Shown: positions 23,366-34,348 of the stretch, one piece after another
How positions within the stretch are numbered: position 1 is the stretch's first letter
Layout of the letters: the number at the start of each line of letters is the position of its first letter
Origin: Spinellus fusiger
Lineage: Eukaryota > Mucoromycota > Mucoromycetes > Mucorales > Phycomycetaceae
Length of the DNA stretch: 64,000 nucleotides
Direction of reading: 5' to 3'
Assembly: GCA_025094145.1 (NCBI GenBank)
Contig: JALLLS010000059.1
Span: 62,001 to 126,000, forward strand
Position numbers and translations under genes: made by a program
Notes under the pieces: model-generated
Told to the model about the DNA's origin: nothing
The model's database searches: none
Seen by the model: only the letters and a program-made list of their open reading frames with translations

Positions 23366-24569
23366 TAGCAGTGGTTGTAGTAGTAGTAGTAGTAGCAATC
23401 TTATGGATCTAATAACAAACAAATGAACTCACTCGCCTACTGGCTTGTGTATTATTGACCGTGACATCTCCCTTCATTACACAAAAGACAAACCATCTCA
23501 ATCTATACATAGCCTACACACCCCATAAAATGAGTAACCTACAATCTATTGGGACTGATAGTTAAAAAGTATATTAGTATTGCCGTGTAAGAGGATCTCC
23601 TCCCTCTTGTCGGCAACTAAATGTTAAAGTATAAAGTATAAACATCATTTTGACCGATGGAAGAGCAGTGTTATAGTCGTCATGAATTGATAGTATGCTC
23701 TTTTCATTTACTCTCTTCTTATCAGACACACTAGTATACTTAACACTAGTGTGCTGACTATCAAAATAACAAAGAGAATGCAGTGGGACTCTGTGTTCTG
23801 TTCATTCATAGAAAGAAAGAAACTGCCTTTTCATTATTACAATGCACTCTTCTTTGAGTTCTTTTTAAGGAAATTAACAAGATGTTTGTACACTGATCAT
23901 TAAGACTCATCAAGACACAATGGAAATACTGAATGAATCCAGTTCAGTTCAGTTCAATTTTATTCAATCCTACTCTATTCAATCCAATCCTACTCTATTC
24001 AATCCAATCCTACTCTATTCAATCCAATCCTACTCTATTCAATTCAATCCTACTCTATTATAGTACATGTGTTCTTGGAGTGAGTTCTCCATCATTTCAA
24101 TGTTTACTTGCCAAGGTGCATCGGAGTTCTTTGGAATGCATACACTTGAATCAATGATCATGCACTGTGTTTCTATGAACAATGATTTAAGAAACAAGAG
24201 GGTCTTGCAAAGTACAACCATCGGATGCGTTTTGAGCCATTTCCACACTCACCATGACAGAATGAGCCCATACACATCCTCTTTTCTTTATGCTAATCTG
24301 AATAACAGGAATGATCTTTTTCTTTGTTCTTTATTCTTTGTTCTTCTTCTCTCTCTCTCTCTATCCATCTCTCTGTTACTTTAAGGGATGTTATGTGAAT
24401 ACAAAACAGACTGCCATCTCCTGAATAAACGAGACAGCGATGACGCATAAAAAGGGACGAGCATAAAGCACTCCTTGACCAGTTCCAGGACTAAAAGAAC
24501 TTCTTTCTTATTCTTTCTCTTTCTCTTTCTCTTTCTCTTTCTCTGTTGATATTTACCCAGCCATTAACC
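23366..24569. other. Spacer with 20-bp minisatellite
   Basis: No gene seen. Pyrimidine-rich runs (CTCTCTCTCTAT at 24350, TTTCTCTTTCTC at 24515-24545) precede the defensin-like gene and probably form its promoter or 5' UTR. Confidence 0.5.
23940..24060. repeat. 20-bp minisatellite (CAATCCAATCCTACTCTATT)
   Basis: Five to six copies of a TACTCTATTCAATCCAATCC unit. Confidence 0.9.
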
Positions 24570-24773
24570 ATGAAGATTCAATCCAGCTTTCTCCAAACAT
24601 CCCTCGCTCTTGTCCTGTTGTGCTGTGTCACTCTGTCCCATGCAGAACTCTCTTGCCATCCTTCTGTTGAACCTCGGGCTGTTGAAGTATGCCAAAGTCA
24701 CTGTGACCACCGTGGCTACAAAATAGGCGAGTGTGGCAAGCAAGGCGTCTGTCTATGCTATAATGACTTTTAA
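24570..24773 (+). CDS. Secreted six-cysteine defensin-like peptide (CS-alpha-beta type)
   Basis: Single exon, 67 residues, stop TAA 24771-24773. The first 25 residues are a classic signal peptide (MKIQSSFLQTSLALVLLCCV, then cleavage after SHA). The mature part of about 42 residues has exactly six cysteines spaced C-x11-C-x3-C-x9-C-x5-C-x-C, with GEC and CLCY near the end. This is the CS-alpha-beta scaffold of invertebrate and fungal defensin-like peptides, expected to form three disulfides and to be secreted. By family such peptides are mostly antimicrobial, and some act on ion channels or have other roles; the activity here is unknown. The internal Met at 24570 is preferred over one eight codons upstream because it begins the signal peptide cleanly. 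Confidence 0.75.
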   Translation: MKIQSSFLQTSLALVLLCCVTLSHAELSCHPSVEPRAVEVCQSHCDHRGYKIGECGKQGVCLCYNDF

Positions 24774-25183
24774 AGAAGAGAAAATGTGTTTGTTCTTATC
24801 TCTTCCCCCCTTTTCGAGTGGATTCAAAATAAGAGGATCTGTTTGCAAGAGAAGAAAAACAAGGCCTTCAACTGTATCACATTTTCATATCTACTTTTCT
24901 CTTTTATTTTCTCTTTTGGAATTCATTCCTACCTGTCATTTCTATTTCAATAAAAACAGATTCAACTCATTGATTTGAAGAAGTGTGGAGAAGTATGAAG
25001 AAGTGAGTGAGTGGAGATGTCTGTGCATTGCATTCATGGTTCAATTGAGTGTGTCTTGCAAGAAGAATCCCTCCCTTTTTCTCTTTTAAATAAATAAAAA
25101 GGCATACAAAATGATCTTTTTTTATTTGTATATGTACACCCCATCCACCAGAAGCAGCCCCCTCTTTTTCTTTCTTTCTTTCT
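24774..25183. other. Convergent 3' spacer
   Basis: About 400 bp between the defensin-like gene and the C2 protein; pyrimidine-rich, with AATAAA at 24951-24956 and on the other strand near 25090. No gene seen. Confidence 0.55.
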
Positions 25184-27037
25184 TCAAGTCCATCTAGAAT
25201 CATCAATAGAGTGGTGGGGTCTTTCCTCCTCATGTCTTTCTTCATAAGCAGGCTGCTCATAACGGGTCTCCTCATAGCTCGTTTCCTCAGACACCATCTC
25301 TCTTGATTTGTGGTGGCGACTAGGTTCCTGGTACGAATAGCTCTGGCTCTGGCTCTGGTAATGCTGGGATTGGTGGCGTCTTTCTTCTTCATGTTCTTCC
25401 TTGATGCGGTCATCCACGCCCTCCTGAACAGCTTCCTCGTAGTTTTCTTTGATTTCATGTGTAGCCCATGTTCCAAGACCCACAGCAGCAGCACCTGCCA
25501 ATGCAGCACCGCCGTATTTCTATCAAGGTGGTGTGAGATGAATATGTCTATGGATTTCAAAGTGTTGCTTGTGTTGTTTCTATGGCCCAGCCATCTTAGC
25601 TTAGCTGACTGACTGACTGACTGACTGACTGACTAGCTAACAAAAAGAGAGAGAGAGAGAATGCATGACTTACCATCCATTCAGGAATAGCTTTCTTTGG
25701 CTTTGCACCAGGAGTGGTAGGACTACCATCGGCATTGGTGACACCAGGAGAAGTCTGTCCATAGGGCTGGGTAGGGGGCTGTCCGTAAGCAGAAGCCTGT
25801 CCGTAAGATGCAGCAGCACCGGGCTGTCCATAGGGTGATCTATCGGCGGGGGGTTGTCCGTAAGATGCAGCAGCACCGGGCTGTCCATAGGGTGATCCAC
25901 CAGGTGCGGGGGGTTGTCCATAAGGTGATCCACCAGGAGCACCAGGCTGTCCATAAGGCGAAGGTGCTTGTCCGTAAGGGGATCCACCAGGAGCAGGGGG
26001 CTGTCCATAAGGCGAAGGTGCTTGTCCGTAAGGGGATCCACCAGGAGCACCAGGCTGTCCATAGGGTGATCCACCAGGTGCGGGTGGCTGTCCATAGGGT
26101 GATCCACCAGGTGCAGGTGACTGTCCATAGGGTGATCCAGCACCTCTTTGGCCGTATGCCATGGGTTCTTGGGGAGAGAAGGGAGGAGGTCCACCTGAGC
26201 CATAGTCAGCAGGAATAGGATGCTCAGGACCCAAGGAAGAGTACGACTGCTGTCTCTCAGCACCATAAGGAGGCTGGTGTGGGTTGCTACCATAGCCTGG
26301 CTGCTTTTCTTGGGGATAGCCGGGTTGGCCTTGGTAACTAGGGGGTTGGCTTGGATAACCAGGAGCAGGAGAACCCTCCGAGCCCTTTTTTGTTGTTGTT
26401 GACATGGAGAGACAAGAATCATTGATTAGAAATACTTATCTTTCTCTTAAATAAGTGGACCGAGAAAATAACTTACGATGAAGCGGAGGTTAAGTAAGAC
26501 ATGTCCCATAGGTTCACCACTCTGCGCAGCAACAGGCAGCCATTGTTCCAAACGGCCTTGCTGGAAAACAGGGCTCAGGTCCACAGTACCACTACCAAGA
26601 ACACCAGGGCGGCTGGAGTCTTCATTGACCACCTCCACGTGAAGAGTTGTCTTTCCCTCGGACACATTGCTATGCCATTCTGTTGGTGAGGAAATAGAGC
26701 CTTGTGCTTTCTTTTTCTATCTATATAGACAATGTCTATAGACAATGCATTTTTACCATTCCAGTGTCTGGTTCCATTGAGGCTCAGGACCCTCACCAGC
26801 ATGTGTACGGTGCTTCTCAGATGGATCCACATAGCAGCCAAGGAAGGGTTTGGATTCTGTCCAATAGAATAAGGCACGGTGTGTCGATACATTTCATCTC
26901 CTATAGACTTACGTGTCAATCCCTTTTCAGCAAGACCACGCACGGTCACTAGAATAATAGTACAGTGAGTGGCAATGTCTTCCTTGGTGCTTTACGATGT
27001 TCTTACCAGCAGTCACTTGGAGTTTACCAGCAGTCAT
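25184..27037 (-). CDS. C2-domain protein with PYGQ-repeat tail
   Basis: Start MTAGKLQVTA at 27037; stop TGA 25184-25186. Joining exons gives MTAGKLQVTA-VTVRGLAEKG and then SKPFLGCYVDPSEKHRTHAG. WNQTLEWNG follows, and then NVSEGKTTLHVEVVNEDSS up to GHVLLNLRFI: a single C2 domain of about 130 residues, a fold that binds membranes or protein partners and often calcium. A long Pro/Gly/Gln/Tyr-rich region follows (26357 downward), with a dozen or more SPYGQ/PPAPGG units, encoded by a DNA tandem repeat at about 25800-26150. The C-terminus is KKAIPEWM-KYGGAALAGAAAVG (a small helix) and then a Glu/His/Arg-rich tail. Likely cytosolic, membrane-associating scaffold; fungal C2 proteins of this shape exist but the role is not established. 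Confidence 0.75.
25800..26150 (-). repeat. Coding tandem repeat (GGSPYGQ units)
   Basis: Internal repeat of about 30-60 bp units inside the C2 protein gene. It encodes SPYGQPPAPGG and SPYGQPGAPGG variants. The open frames in other phases are by-products of the repeat. Confidence 0.85.
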
Positions 27038-29592
27038 AACGATAGAAAGAAGAGTGAAAAGAAGACAATGGAAAGAAAGATGGAAATTAAAAATGAAAAT
27101 GGAAAATAAAAGCGGAAGAGGGGGAGAATAGATGTCTCGTGGCAAAACACAGTGACGAGCCCAATCCTTATTTATACTGTCATGGTGAAATAACCAGCTT
27201 GTGGAGCATGGCCAAGGGACAAAATAGAAAAGGAGTACAAAATAAGGTCGTGGCAAATTGTCAGTAGCAAGACATTAGCCATTCTCCTATAAGAAAGTGA
27301 AGTCTGTTTTCTGCACCAAAGAATGAACATCAACAGCAGAATCATTTCATTCCAAGATCATCCTGTCACTGTGTTCTTTCTTCCTTATAGGCTGATTTGA
27401 TCATGCCCATCTCTGTGCTTCTCTAGCATCTTCTACATTATAACCACTAGCTTCTAACGTGTGGTATTGACTCTCGTGATAATTAATTTGTACAAGGAGA
27501 AGGCCTTGAGGACACACAATGGTACCCGGCCCATTTCCTCCTATACAAGGCAACCTGGCAGGTGTAACTCAAAACAATCTCCACTCGAAGTGGTTGGGAT
27601 CCATACGAGTGGGGCTGCTTAGCGTTTATCCCAAGTATAAAGTACGAGGCTTGATGGGTTGTTTTTACTCTGTAAATTGCAGTCATTAAGACTCAAAAAC
27701 AAAACAAAAAAAAGACACTTTTCTCTTTCTTTTGAATAGGATGAGTAATAGAAAGATAAAGATCTTTCATACTGGTACTGGTATACTATTATTTCATAGA
27801 GTCAGTTGCATGTGCTATTTCTAAAGTGAATTCAATAGGCCCTTTTGTAATAGAATTGGAATAAGAAAATATTCCACTTCCCCAATCCCATTTGTTTTTA
27901 GTCGTAAGTAAAAGGGAGTTATTTACTGATCATCATCTCTCAATACAATACAATACAATACAATAAAAGGTCAGATAGCCTGATGTTTACAGGTATTTAC
28001 GCTCATGCTCTTTCTTCTTTTGACCATTTCAAAGGGTAAACTGTCAAATAATCTTAAAAGGTACCTTTTTATCCTATCACTAAATATATCTCAATAAAAA
28101 TGGCAAGACTTTCTTATGCATGGACTATTAATAACAAGAGTGATAACAGTCTATGAAATTAAACTCATTGTATTCTCAGAAGATAAGCCTTGTTTTCTTA
28201 CTCTAATATCTCTTTTTCATTCTACATTTCTCATAAATAGAGTCTAGGAGTGTATTTTTATATTCAGTGACAAACAAACAATACCAAATATCATTAAAGT
28301 GATTGTATATATATGTTTTTATTGTTATTACTACTCATAGTATTGGATATTACTATTGTATACACTCTTAACTATGTGTGTTCATCTTTTTGACTTTATT
28401 GTGTGTCCAACAATAATGTTCTATTAGGAAGATTCGTAGCAGTAGACTCTATCAAGCCTATTGCTACAGAATCACAGAGTCACAACTATAGGATGACACA
28501 TTAGAACAATAAGGTGGGTTTGATGACTCACACACACTCTATCCATAATCCCCAAGTTGCACCCCACCAACTCCTAGGCCGCAGAATCATAAATATAAAA
28601 GTTGTATTTAGTCAGACATCGTTGCCTGGGATGACAAATCAAATACCGCACACACACACACACACAGAGAGAGAGAGAAAGATGATGTCCTGCAAGAAGG
28701 CATAGTAGATCCTTCCCACTATCAACACGTTTAATTTTTGGACTCTTTGTCTCCTACAGACACCAGCCAAATAAATAATGTATAAATATTATTGAAAATA
28801 GGGGGCTCGACCACCTATTCTTGTAGAACCTATTATAGTTATTCCATATATGTAAAATGTAGATTAGCATAAATAGTGAGAAGAAATGCACCCTTTGCAT
28901 TTTTGAGAAATATAATCTTATTATTCCAAACAGTACACTTTTGCTTAAGGATTTCGAACAATACAAAGAGAATAAGTGGGTCCTTGGAGTGTAAGTAAGA
29001 CAACTGTTGGTAATGTTCTCTTTGATATATTACTCTCAGAAACATCTTCTGATACACACTTTTTTATCTAAGCAAATATTATAGCCATAAAGTATATATA
29101 ATCCATTATGCATCACATTCTCAATTTTTAAGTACTTCTCTTGCTTAATAATATATATATATACTCAACATTATTGATAGTGTTTGATAGGATCCATTTT
29201 CATTGGACTGATGAGTAGTATAGGGCAGTATGAGACAAGCATTCATGAATACCAGAGAGTAGACTGATAAGGGACCCAACAGGCTGTAATAATAAAAGCA
29301 GTCTTATCATCTACTCATTGCTATTCACTATTGATTGCCTATTGAATATCTACAGTCTTTCAACCTATGTAATACTAGACATTGTAATATCTAGTAATGA
29401 CAAAATAGAATAAGACACACTTCATTATCACTTTTTAGACAGTTTACCTGTAGCATGGGTTTCCGTCAGTTAGTCAACCGAAGCTCCAGTAATCACTGGG
29501 AAAGGAGAAGGACTGGAGATGAACCAGAAGTTGGACCTTTTATTGGTTCTAGTTGTATATTCATGTTTTCTTTTGTTCTATCTACAAGAGTA
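27038..29592. other. 2.5 kb spacer without a recognised gene
   Basis: AT-rich apart from a GC-richer patch at 27480-27670 that reads in both directions without a known family. Short runs include AATAC repeats at 27940-27965, CACACA at 28650-28665 and ATATAT at 29150-29165. A frame at 28839-29057 (-) has no recognisable features. Confidence 0.5.
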
Positions 29593-30021
29593 CTATGAGA
29601 AGGTACCATTTTCCCTTTGAGACATTAGACTATGTCTAAAGTTCAATGTAGCAGCTAGATCACCATTCCAAAGCCTCAATGTCTTGTCTTTCATACAATT
29701 TTGGTTTGAACACCTATTTGAAGGGAGAGAAATGAGTTTCTTTTTTAATATAAAATTAAGAAGAAATGACCTGAGAAGACCATGACATTTAACTTTGGGC
29801 ATTTCTGTTCGTTGATAGGGCCTGGGGTTCTTGACACGTTTAAATGTTTCCAAAGGTGAGTACTTGCACTCAGGACACAGGGTCGATGTTTTGAATGCAT
29901 TGATAAGATAGAGTTTGAATCTTTCTTTAGTCAACATCCTCCGCACGCCTTTTCCCTTTATTGTCATTACTCTGGTAGTATTAGCACCTGGATAACTTGC
30001 TACAGACTTCTCATCAGTCTC
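29593..30021 (-). pseudogene. Fanzor/TnpB-like nuclease relic 1 (C-terminal end)
   Basis: Reading the minus strand from an acceptor at 30022-30026 gives ETDEKSVASYPGANTTRVMT and then KGKGVRRMLTKERFKLYLIN. The zinc-ribbon start TSTLCPECKYSPLETFKRVK comes next, then NPRPYQRTEMPKVKCHGLLR. Removing a probable intron with intact GT-AG (about 29699-29758) joins R to CSNQNCMKDKTLRLW and NGDLAATLNFRH. This is the TnpB/Fanzor layout: a four-Cys zinc finger (CPEC...CSNQNC) followed by the RuvC-III RDxNAA-type motif, here NGDLAATLN with Gly replacing Arg. The upstream RuvC-I and RuvC-II parts were not found, so the copy is 5'-truncated and likely inactive. Fanzors are eukaryotic RNA-guided nucleases encoded within transposons. 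Assignment rests on motif order, not a search. Confidence 0.6.
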
Positions 30022-31731
30022 CTATAAAAACTAAACACATGTAAGAACTCTAGGTTGATTCTATAAGCATATTTTATCTTCTTTACTTTATTTGTATCTT
30101 GTTGGCTGTATAACATATTTAGTTCAGAAAGAATAGATAGAAATACAATAAGAAATAAGAAATAAACAGCCTTTAATAGTATTGAATAGTATTAGCTACT
30201 ATTTATCATATGTTAATAAGGTTATGTCGTATGAGGTTCAGGCAACCTTGCACAATGCTAGCACACATGTCTACTCTATACTAATGAAAGGGCTTTCCAA
30301 ATAAATATAAGTGATTTATTTTTCTGTACATTAGTCTGAAGCAGTAGTGTTTTAGTGTGTTTATCATGATATTTTGGTCATTAAATAAGTATGTATTTAT
30401 AGTCCAACCTAACTGTCCTGTAGGAAAAGAAAAGTACTTAGCTCATAGGATTGTATGACTGATTCATTCTACTCATTCTTTACAGTAAGCTGCCATTTCT
30501 TGATCATATCATAATGTCTCTACTTTCTGTCTTGTATCTACTATTATTTGGACAATTGTAATGCCTTTTGCGCAAATATCCATACTTATAACAGCCTGTA
30601 TATCTATTTTGAAGAGGGTTCACTCAAATAATGCTATTGGGTATATAATTAGGATAAACATACTTGTTCAAGAAAGTGTGAATACAGCCACACTCAACTG
30701 AATTGAATACTTGTGAAAATAAGTATCAGGACAAAATAGATAGAACATGTTCAACATTAAATAAAACATTTTACATTTGATCTATAACCTTCAGACTTAA
30801 GCATACCAAAGCTTAATATTTAAATAAATAAAGTTATAGTTGCAAGCCATGGTAGGAGAACCAAAGAAAATCCTTTAGAATGAGACACGCCGGGAATTTC
30901 AGTGGGTCCAGTGTATCATCTACACTGTTGAATAGACTTGTTTTCAGGACACACCTACAGATGCTTAGGATATAAAAGGCAACTATTTGTGTTTTCTAGA
31001 TATAGCACTTTGATTGGCTGTACTAACTTTCCTCTGTTGAAATAAACAGATTCAGTATCACTATTGCCTTGATAGAAACAAGCCAGTGTCTTTTGCATTT
31101 TTATTGAATGTCTTTACTTTTAATACTAGATTACTATGAATGGTAATGTTATGGTTACTATCACCATTTGCCATTACAACTAGGAAGACAACTTTCTTAA
31201 CCATAACCTACCCTCCATAGGGTCTTTTATATATTTATTTTTCCTTCCTTCCTTCTTCTGATGAGACTGTGCATATGAATGTTTATAAGAGTAGTTATAG
31301 TAGACATTATAAATATAGAAATGAGATTCTATTGAGAATTAAGACTCAATAGCTGTCCCACTGAATAAGAGATACTATCCAATGTTAATGAATAACAAGA
31401 ATGGTTCATAACCTTCAATAGTATTTCTGAAGCTGATGCTAGTAGAAGTACAAGTACAAGTAGAAAACAATAAACAAAAGGTTAAATAGCATAGGTTACT
31501 GGTCTATAGTCTTTTGGTATAAAGCCCAAAGACGGTACACAAAAGCATATAAAAAGCACAAGAAAGTACAAAACACACAGAATGCATAAGGTACATCTGT
31601 CTCTTCACCTGTCAATGCAACTCCCCTTTCCTATCTATTTCTATATTTGTAGACATCTTTATAAGCTGAAAGTTGTATATTATTTTCCTTTTCCTTTTCT
31701 TTTCTCTTCTTTCTTTTCCATACAATCCAAA
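30022..31731. other. Spacer upstream of the amidotransferase gene
   Basis: No gene recognised. The segment 30840-31080 has a TATA-like TATAAAAGG and an AATAAA about 75 bp apart, as in a retrotransposon LTR, but no boundaries could be fixed. A pyrimidine-rich tract at 31680-31715 precedes the next start codon. Confidence 0.45.
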
Positions 31732-32695
31732 ATGACTGCAAGAAATACCCTCCACTTGGCTCTGCTGATATGTGATACACCCATGCCAGTGGTATTAGAA
31801 CGCTTTGGCGACTACAGTGCCATGTTCCCTAGAGTATTTGCCAAGATCAGTTCTGTTGAAGTGATGTGGGACTTTTTCGATGTAGTAAAAGCACAGGCCT
31901 ATCCATCCCTCGAAGAAATAGCCCACAGAAAGTACGATGGCATTGTTATGACAGGATCCTCTGCCTCTGCCTACCAGGACTTGCCTTGGATTCATAAGCT
32001 GATTGATTTTGTAGCCTTGATGCGCACAGATACTTATCGCACCACCACTAGAATCATTGGTGTATGCTTTGGTCACCAAATCCTAGCCATGGCCTGTGGT
32101 GGGATTTGTGAGCGCAATGAAAAGGGGTGGGAGGTAAGAAAGAGCCATAGCCATCAAAAGAGTGTTTTTACTACTATTACTATTACTATTACTATTATTA
32201 CTGGGATAGGATGAACTCATCCTCTTTTACAGTTTGGTGCTTATAGCATAGAACTGACGCCTGAAGGAAAGCGTGTCTTAAAGACAGAAAAGAATGTCAT
32301 GGTATGTCTTGTTCTAGCTGAATTGTGTTGCATCGACACCTCATGTCTCTGTTCTGTTTTCTATGTATGCTCTCTTATAGCGTATTGATCAAGTGCACCG
32401 TGACCATGTTCCTTACTTGCCACCAGGATTTGTGAATTTGGGAAAGACAGCATCACATACACCTATTCACTCCATGATATCTGTGGATAATCAATGCATT
32501 ACTATCCAAGGTCATCCTGAATACACTAGAGACACCACTCGTTTGATGCTGTCAAAGCGTATAGAAATGGGTGTTATCTCGGCAGAACAGGGGGCTCAAC
32601 TCCTTCATGACCTTGATACTGCAGATCCACATGCAGACAATCTTTGGCTAGTGGATCAGTTTATTAAGTTCTTACAAGGGCACATCACACTCTAA
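31732..32695 (+). CDS. Class I glutamine amidotransferase-like protein
   Basis: Three exons: 31732-32133, 32233-32301 and 32381-32695; about 261 residues, TAA stop. It belongs to the stand-alone GATase1 family, which hydrolyses gamma-glutamyl amides (yeast YLR126C-type). The nucleophile elbow is present as GVCFGHQ with the catalytic Cys, and the His-Glu part of the triad as IQGHPE in the last exon. MTGSSASAYQDLPWIHKL forms the oxyanion-strand region. The N-terminal Met at 31732 starts a beta strand (LHLALLICDTPMP) that fits the fold; the upstream in-frame Met would add a low-complexity leader. Cytosolic; its natural substrate is not known. Confidence 0.85.
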
Positions 32696-32912
32696 TTAAT
32701 ATCAACTACAACAACAGTAATAAATAAGAAAATAAAGCCCAGGAATCTCTCTCTGTTCTTTTCTCTCTTTGAGAACTCCCGTTCAGTCCATCAGTCCCAT
32801 CAGCCATTGTTAGTAAAGTGACTTTTATTTACTTATTTCCTTGTGTATGTATCAGTAAGAAGAAAAGAAAAGAAAAATACAAAAATATACGGGGGAGCCA
32901 CTTGCACTCTGG

Positions 32913-34314
32913 CTATGGCTCTACACATTCTTCCAAGAACGGTAACTGGGCAAGAATGCTTTGGGGTAGTTTACATATGCATAGACGACGCACTAGCAAG
33001 AGAGACCCAGGAAGAATGCTGTTCCATGCCAGTGAACTCACATCAAGAGATTCAATCTAGAGTCACAATAGTCCCATAAGTTATTATGCCTACAGACTAT
33101 CCTATTTTCCCTTGGAAGCAACTGACCCATTCAGGCACCAATACCAGTGTGTTATTCAAAGGATCTGTACTGAACAGAGTACGTGTAGCCTTCTTCAATA
33201 GAATACGGTCCCCTAGAAATGACATGAGATTCCAAAGAAGAAGAAGAAGAAGAAAAGAAACCCCAGTCCAATACCAGAAATCCCTAAGGGTGTCTACTTA
33301 CGACTCTCTTTATAACGCTCTTGACGATACACATCCAATGATATGAGTTGATTATAGATAGCCACTGCTTCTTCCTCCAGTATTTCTGGATCTGTAGTAA
33401 TATTCTCCAGCTTCACTAGTTGCTGTAAGAAATGAGCCAGTGTTTGAAGTGCCCCTAACAAAAGTGTCATTCCTACTACATCTTAAAGACACCCATTTTC
33501 TTCCTCTGCATAGAGTCCTATCCACCTACATTTACTATCAGGCTCGATCTCAAGCAGCCCTCGTACAGCCTCTATTTCTTCTCTTAACAATTCAGTACGA
33601 TCCAAAGTATGCCAATGGACTTGGTCTTCCGAGAAAAGATGTAGGGACTGTCTGGTATGCCTTGGTTTCAAGACCTGGTCTTGTGCATTGAATCTGTCTT
33701 GATAGGACATCATATGAGCTTTTCTCTCTGTAGACACAAGCATAAAGTGAGCCATTTAGTGTCTTTTTCTTTCCGTTCTTAGTGTGTGCCTTTGTATTTA
33801 CCTAAAGTACTCGACATGGTATGGACTGGGCTTTTCCATGGTGTGGAGGGAACAGACTTCTCATTTGTACTAGGCAGGACATAAAGAGGGTCTAATATCA
33901 CTTGCCATGGCTCACCTGTCTCTGATGAATAAGAGAAAAGCCATACAGACCCTGTTTCGGAAGAAGACCCCAAGGACAACCACTGGCCTTCTATAGGTTG
34001 GTTCTCTTTTGTTGTGACGGTGGGTGTTGCCGTGAGAGTAACTGTGTCATTGAAGCCGATGACTAGCAAAGGCAGTTCTTCTAGCTTAAATGTGCCCAGA
34101 CATGAGACTCTTTCCATATCTGCTCTTATAGTTTAGTATGTCTATGGATCTCTCTCCTTCTCCCGTAGTCATGGTCATAGCAGTCGTCATATTCTACCTT
34201 TGCCTACTAGCCACCAGTAATAGAGCCATGCAGACTGATCATCAGGATCCGTATAAAAGGCTGCCTTGACAAGTTCAAGTTCTACATAAAATGGAATCCC
34301 CTCCATGTTAAGCT

Positions 34315-34348
<34 letters not shown>

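Noticed and set aside
25670..26422. 250-residue open frame in another phase over the C2 protein tail
   Set aside because: The tandem DNA repeat keeps all phases open; only the SPYGQ phase joins the C2 exons in frame.
28839..29057. 72-residue minus-strand frame
   Set aside because: AT-rich composition, no start context and no family resemblance.
30840..31080. Solo LTR candidate (TATAAAAGG followed by AATAAA)
   Set aside because: No TG...CA borders or target duplication could be fixed and no second copy is in the window.
31582..31731. N-terminal extension of the amidotransferase frame
   Set aside because: The extension is Leu/Phe/Tyr-rich from a pyrimidine-rich leader; the family start fits the Met at 31732.
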